In this document: positions 60,694 to 64,000 of the stretch, one piece after another | How the letters are laid out: every line of letters begins with the position of its first letter | How positions within the stretch are numbered: the first letter of the stretch is position 1 | Assembly (NCBI RefSeq): GCF_014189535.1 | Contig: NZ_CP050308.1 | Location: 1,364,001-1,428,000, forward strand | From: Rhizobium lusitanum | Lineage (GTDB): Bacteria; Pseudomonadota; Alphaproteobacteria; Rhizobiales; Rhizobiaceae | Direction of reading: 5' to 3' | DNA: 64,000 nucleotides | Notes under the pieces: model-generated | Database searches by the model: none | The model's input: the letters and a program-made list of their open reading frames with translations, nothing else | Told to the model about the DNA's origin: nothing | Translations under genes and position numbers: made by a program

Positions 60694-61337
60694 GTCTGTC
60701 TCCTTTCAAGTGGAAGTCCGGCGCATAATAAAGAAACTAATCGGCCTCTCGCCGAGGCCCACGCGCTGCTTCTGGGTCTGGCGCACCCCGAAATATTCGA
60801 TCGGGCAAGCGGCGCGGCAAACCATCTTCTGTAACCGGCGCAACGCGGGAACACACAAAATGTTCCCACCGGTCACTTAACTTGATCAAGTCTATAGATT
60901 AATCTCGACTTGAAAAGCCTCTTTCTAAATTTTCTGCAATTCCCTATATTTTTGAATGGCTTCGCCGTAGAGCGAAATCGAACTCTGATTTGATGATACG
61001 TGCGAATCCTCTCCTGGTTGCGAGGAGGCAGCCATAAGCAAATGAGCACCCACATGATCATGACGGCACCATGAACCGGAGAAAACTCGGAAGAGTGTTC
61101 TGGATAGATCCAATCCATCGCTGATATGCACAATTCGCATGCAATCAGATTCTCGAATGCACAATAATATATCATTCCTATAGAAAATTAGTTCTCCATC
61201 GGGCGCAGCTCAAAAAGAGTTTTTCTAAAGTGCGGCGCACAACAAATGATCCTGCTTCGCGTCAATGGCGAGCGTCTGAAATGATTGAGCCTGTCAACGA
61301 GACAATGGCGTCTCAATCACATGGAACAGGATTTCCC
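60694..61337. other. 640-base gap with palindromes and a direct repeat, no supported gene
   Basis: Contains GGGAACA-N7-TGTTCCC (60847-60867), the palindromes ACTTGATCAAGT (60880-60891) and AGATTAATCT (60896-60905), and a direct repeat ATGCACAAT at 61126 and 61157 (31 bases apart). The region is AT-rich and leads into the metQ gene, so promoter and regulatory elements for it are likely here. I looked for a SAM-II riboswitch pattern and saw none. Confidence 0.5.
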
Positions 61338-62183
61338 ATGACGAAAAAGTCTTCTCAGGGTCTCGATGCACTGCGCTTCTCGCGCCGGACCGGCCTTGCA
61401 GCCCTCATTGCCTCCGCTGTCGCCGTCGTCGGCTTGACGGTCGCCACCCCGTCCTTTGCCGCCGACAAGACGATCAAGGTCGGCATCATCAGTGGTGAAG
61501 ACGAAGACGTCTGGCGCGTGGTCACCACCGAAGCCGCCAAGAAGGGCCTGAAGATCGAAACCGTCGTCTTCAACGACTACACCCAGCCAAACGAAGCGCT
61601 GGAGCGCGGCGAAGTCGACGCCAATGCCTTCCAGCACCAGCCCTATCTCGACAACCAAATCAAGCAGCACAGCTATCACATCGTCCGCGTCGGCTATACG
61701 GGCGTCTGGCCGATCGGCCTTTACACCAAGAAGTACAAGACCGTAGCCGAGCTGCCGAAGGGCGCTGTCATCGGCGTGCCGAACGATCCATCCAACGAGG
61801 GCCGCGCGCTCCGCGTGCTGCAGAACGAGGGCGTCATCAAGCTCAAGGACGGCACCGGCATTCTCGCCACCATCGCCGATATTGTCGAGAACCCGAAGAA
61901 TGTCGAAATCAAGGAACTCGACGCCGGCATCGTCGGCCGCTCGATCGACGACCTCGACGCTGCCGTCGTCAACACCGACTGGGCGCTGAAGAGCGGACTT
62001 TCGCCGAAAGACCGCATCGCGCAGGAGCCGATCGACGGCAATCCCTACCGCAACTTCATCGCCGTCAAGCAGGGCAATGAGAATGAGGCCTGGGTGAAGA
62101 CGCTGGTTTCCGCCTACCAGAACGACACGGTCAAGGCCGAATTCGAGAAGGTCTACAAGGGCACTGGTCTCAGCGCCTACTAA
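61338..62183 (+). CDS. metQ: Methionine ABC transporter substrate-binding protein (MetQ/NlpA family)
   Basis: A 281-aa periplasmic receptor. The signal sequence has Arg-Arg then LAALIASAVAVVGLTVATPSFA, with AFA-type cleavage and no lipobox Cys, so unlike E. coli MetQ it is probably soluble. Family segments are IKVGIISGEDEDVWRVV, EALERGEVDANAFQHQPYLDNQ and IGVPNDPSNEGRALRVLQNEG. AGGA is six bases before the ATG at 61338; the frame extends 36 codons further. MetN and MetI follow after 374 bases that hold an inverted-repeat element. Confidence 0.92.
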   Translation: MTKKSSQGLDALRFSRRTGLAALIASAVAVVGLTVATPSFAADKTIKVGIISGEDEDVWRVVTTEAAKKGLKIETVVFNDYTQPNEALERGEVDANAFQHQPYLDNQIKQHSYHIVRVGYTGVWPIGLYTKKYKTVAELPKGAVIGVPNDPSNEGRALRVLQNEGVIKLKDGTGILATIADIVENPKNVEIKELDAGIVGRSIDDLDAAVVNTDWALKSGLSPKDRIAQEPIDGNPYRNFIAVKQGNENEAWVKTLVSAYQNDTVKAEFEKVYKGTGLSAY

Positions 62184-62318
62184 TAGCAATTCAGCGCCGG
62201 GGGCTGCGCTGGGAACCAAGGCGGCATGGGCATCTTTTGCTCCGGCCGCCTTCGGTGTTTTCCGATGGGATGCGATGGAGTGTAGTGAAAGTTGGCTGAG
62301 GAGTTCGCGGAGAGTGTG

Positions 62319-62508
62319 CACCCCCCCTCTGTCACTGCGTGACATCTCCCCCACAAGGGTGGAGATTGTTAACGCGCGGCAAGCCATCGCCAAACAACAA
62401 GCATCGCATCTGCTGACACCCAGCTGATTTGATTTATAGAGCGCGCAACATACTCCCAACAATCTCCCCCCTTGTGGGGGAGATGTCACGAAGTGACAGA
62501 GGGGGGTG
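62319..62508. repeat. Inverted-repeat element (MITE/RIME-like) between metQ and metN
   Basis: Arms 62319-62368 (50 bases) and 62460-62508 (49 bases) are inverted copies that differ at only two bases and one extra C. Each contains the hairpin sequences GTCAC-TGC-GTGAC and CTCCCCC-ACAA-GGG-GGAG. About 90 bases of unrelated sequence lie between. The palindromic ends and absence of a gene fit a non-autonomous mobile or mosaic repeat as found in rhizobial genomes. Confidence 0.75.
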
Positions 62509-62557
62509 TAACGGGCTCGGCAAACTTAAAGGCTGATTTTTTACAAAGAGAACCACC

Positions 62558-63643
62558 ATGAATTCCTTCATTCCCGCCACCGCCATCGAGGGGCATGCGC
62601 CGCCTGGCTCACCGAACAATGACGAGATCATCCGCCTCGTCGATGTCCACCGCCGGTTCGGTACGACTCCGGCGCTCGACGGTGTTTCGCTGAGCGCCCG
62701 GCGTGGCGAGATCGTCGGCATTATCGGTCGCAGCGGCGCCGGCAAGTCGACGCTGATCCGCTGCCTGAACGGGCTGGAGCGGGCCGATAGCGGCGAGATC
62801 CATATCGAAGGACGAGATATCGCCGACCTGTCGGAAAGGGAACTCCAGCCGTTGCGCCGCCGCATCGGCATGATCTTCCAGCATTTCAATCTGCTGTCGG
62901 CAAAGACGGTGGAAGAGAATGTTGCCCTGCCGTTGAAGATCGAAGGTGTGGCCAAGGCCGAGCGCCTGAAACGTGCCCGCGAGCTACTCGATCTCGTCGG
63001 TCTCGCCGACAAGGCCAAGGCCTATCCCGCGGCTCTCTCGGGTGGGCAGAAGCAGCGTGTCGGCATTGCCCGGGCACTCGCCGCCCGCCCAGCACTTCTC
63101 CTCTCCGACGAAGCCACCTCCGCCCTCGATCCCGAGACAACGCGGTCGATCCTGGCACTACTGAAGGATATCAATCGTAAGCTCGGACTGACCATCCTGC
63201 TCATCACCCATGAGATGGAAGTGGTGCGCTCGGTTGCCGATCGGGTCGCCGTCATCGATGCCGGCAGGATCGTCGAGGAGGGAGCCGTCTGGTCGGTGTT
63301 TGCCAATCCGCAGGCCGAAATCACAGCAAGCCTGCTCAGCACCATCCGCCCGCAACTCCCCGAGCACATTGCCGAACGGCTGTCGCAGACGCCGGGTGCC
63401 GAGGCTATTCTCAGCATCGACCTCGCCGGCCCGGCCGCGCAAGGCGCGCTGTTCGCCGAACTCTCGGCGGCGCTGCCGCATTCCTTCCGCCTCGTTCATG
63501 GCGGCATCGACCATATCCAGAATCAGCCCGTCGCCCGCTTCTTCATTGCGGTGCCGACGCGCGACCCAGCGCTGCCGGCGCAGGTGACGGATTTTCTGAC
63601 GGCCCGGTCCGCCCGGGTGGAGGTTCTAGGCTATGACAACTGA
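62558..63643 (+). CDS. metN: Methionine ABC transporter ATP-binding protein
   Basis: A 361-aa ATPase. Walker A is GRSGAGKST, Q-loop MIFQHFNLL, signature LSGGQKQRVGIARAL, Walker B LLSDEATSALDPE, H-loop LITHEMEVV. The C-terminal NIL domain (about 285-361, ILSIDLAGPAAQGALFAELSAAL...GGIDHIQNQPVARFFIAV) binds methionine and inhibits transport when it is plentiful, which fixes the identity. It overlaps the start of the permease gene. AAGAGAACC serves as ribosome site. Confidence 0.95.
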   Translation: MNSFIPATAIEGHAPPGSPNNDEIIRLVDVHRRFGTTPALDGVSLSARRGEIVGIIGRSGAGKSTLIRCLNGLERADSGEIHIEGRDIADLSERELQPLRRRIGMIFQHFNLLSAKTVEENVALPLKIEGVAKAERLKRARELLDLVGLADKAKAYPAALSGGQKQRVGIARALAARPALLLSDEATSALDPETTRSILALLKDINRKLGLTILLITHEMEVVRSVADRVAVIDAGRIVEEGAVWSVFANPQAEITASLLSTIRPQLPEHIAERLSQTPGAEAILSIDLAGPAAQGALFAELSAALPHSFRLVHGGIDHIQNQPVARFFIAVPTRDPALPAQVTDFLTARSARVEVLGYDN

Positions 63644-64000
63644 CATCATCCTCGGCCTGCTCTGGCGCTCCTTCTGGGAAACCATCTGGATGACCGGCGC
63701 ATCCGGCCTGCTCTCGCTCGTCATCGGCCTGCCGCTCGGCCTTGCCTTGGTCGTGACCAGCCGCGACGGCATCGCCGAGCAGCTCACCGTCAACCGCATC
63801 CTCGCGGCCCTGGTCAACGGCTTCCGCGCCGTACCTTTCGTCATCCTGCTGATCGCACTGATCCCGCTGACCCGGCTGATCGTCGGCACGGCGCTCGGCA
63901 CCACCGCGCCATCGTGCCGCTCACCATCGCCGCCATCCCCTATTACGCGCGCATCGCCGAGGTATCGCTGCGCGAAGTCGATCGCGGCCTGATCGACGCC
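63633..64000 (+). pseudogene. metI: Methionine ABC transporter permease MetI, 3' cut by window edge, apparent frameshift
   Basis: The frame starts MTTDIILGLLWRSFWETIWMTG, as in MetI, and continues through LVNGFRAVPFVILLIALIPLTRLIVGTALGTTA. After about 63908 the frame changes: ...ACC ACC GCG then CC ATC GTG reads IVPLTIAAIPYYARIAEVSLREVD only in the frame shifted by one base, up to the window end. One base, probably a G, seems to be missing. In the original frame translation stops at 63992. It may be a true inactivation or an assembly error. It overlaps metN by 11 bases. Confidence 0.75.

Noticed and set aside
60873..61175. A 100-codon minus-strand frame with hydrophobic stretch
   Set aside because: No ribosome site and a composition typical of AT-rich non-coding DNA.
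60694..61337. SAM riboswitch before metQ
   Set aside because: I looked for the SAM-II pseudoknot pattern common in alphaproteobacteria and did not find it.
1..64000. CRISPR array, tRNA or rRNA genes, prophage
   Set aside because: No regularly spaced repeats, tRNA-like cloverleaf, rRNA sequence or phage structural genes were seen.

Overview
The window looks like chromosomal or chromid DNA of a member of the Rhizobiaceae (Rhizobium/Agrobacterium type). The bases are GC-rich, there are many small divergently regulated catabolic and transport cassettes, a rhizobial RIME-type palindromic repeat lies near 47.3-47.5 kb, and the proteins (XylD, FucD, DMGDH-like FAD/GcvT, ECF41-like sigma, Hint_2) are of the kind rhizobia carry. 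I see no tRNA, rRNA, CRISPR array, prophage or intact insertion sequence. It is a metabolically versatile accessory-type region made of many 2-5 gene units.

Layout. 1-4.9 kb: a tightly coupled operon (NitT/TauT-type ABC ATPase and permease, CodA-like deaminase, FAD-linked oxidase, flavodoxin-fold oxidoreductase), probably for import and breakdown of a nitrogen-containing ring compound. 4.9-8.5 kb: cupin/MarR divergent pair with tandem 17-bp operators, methyltransferase, VOC and RidA pair, EamA exporter. 8.7-14.6 kb: a secreted hypothetical, a DUF4209-like protein with an RX4H HEPN-type motif, a quinone-detoxification pair (MhqD-like hydrolase and MhqO-like dioxygenase), a Phd/VapC toxin-antitoxin pair and ung. 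14.7-24.7 kb: aromatic flavin monooxygenase, DMGDH-like oxidoreductase plus choline-kinase-like gene with a divergent DeoR regulator, a Hint-domain protein, and LysR with a YeiH transporter.

24.7-29.6 kb: a PAS-GGDEF-EAL protein, then xylD, a 3-hydroxyisobutyrate-dehydrogenase-family gene and an internally deleted denD remnant. 29.8-34.3 kb: an RND efflux pump (permease and adaptor) with a clear terminator. 34.5-40.9 kb: LysR with a divergent hydrolase-fold protein that lacks the normal catalytic serine and histidine, an ECF41-like sigma factor divergent from a carboxymuconolactone-decarboxylase gene with two matching promoter motifs, AraC/EamA, and MarR. 41-49.5 kb: class III nucleotide cyclase, two SDRs facing a LysR, LLM monooxygenase with an AhpD-fold partner, RIME repeat, OsmC, glycerate 2-kinase and a small GTG-start zinc-ribbon protein.

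49.8-64 kb: gamma-glutamyltransferase, DHA2 MFS exporter, CspA with its own terminator, a small lysine-rich protein, a natural fusion of MhqO and MhqD domains (the split form is at 11.5-13.0 kb), a secreted hydrolase, L-fuconate dehydratase with a CaiB/BaiF CoA-transferase, an AhpD-like protein, and a methionine uptake locus metQ-metN-metI split by an inverted-repeat element, with an apparent frameshift in metI at the right edge. The recurring themes are sugar-acid breakdown (XylD, FucD, glycerate kinase, threonate/erythronate-type dehydrogenases), handling of quinones and electrophiles, and export.
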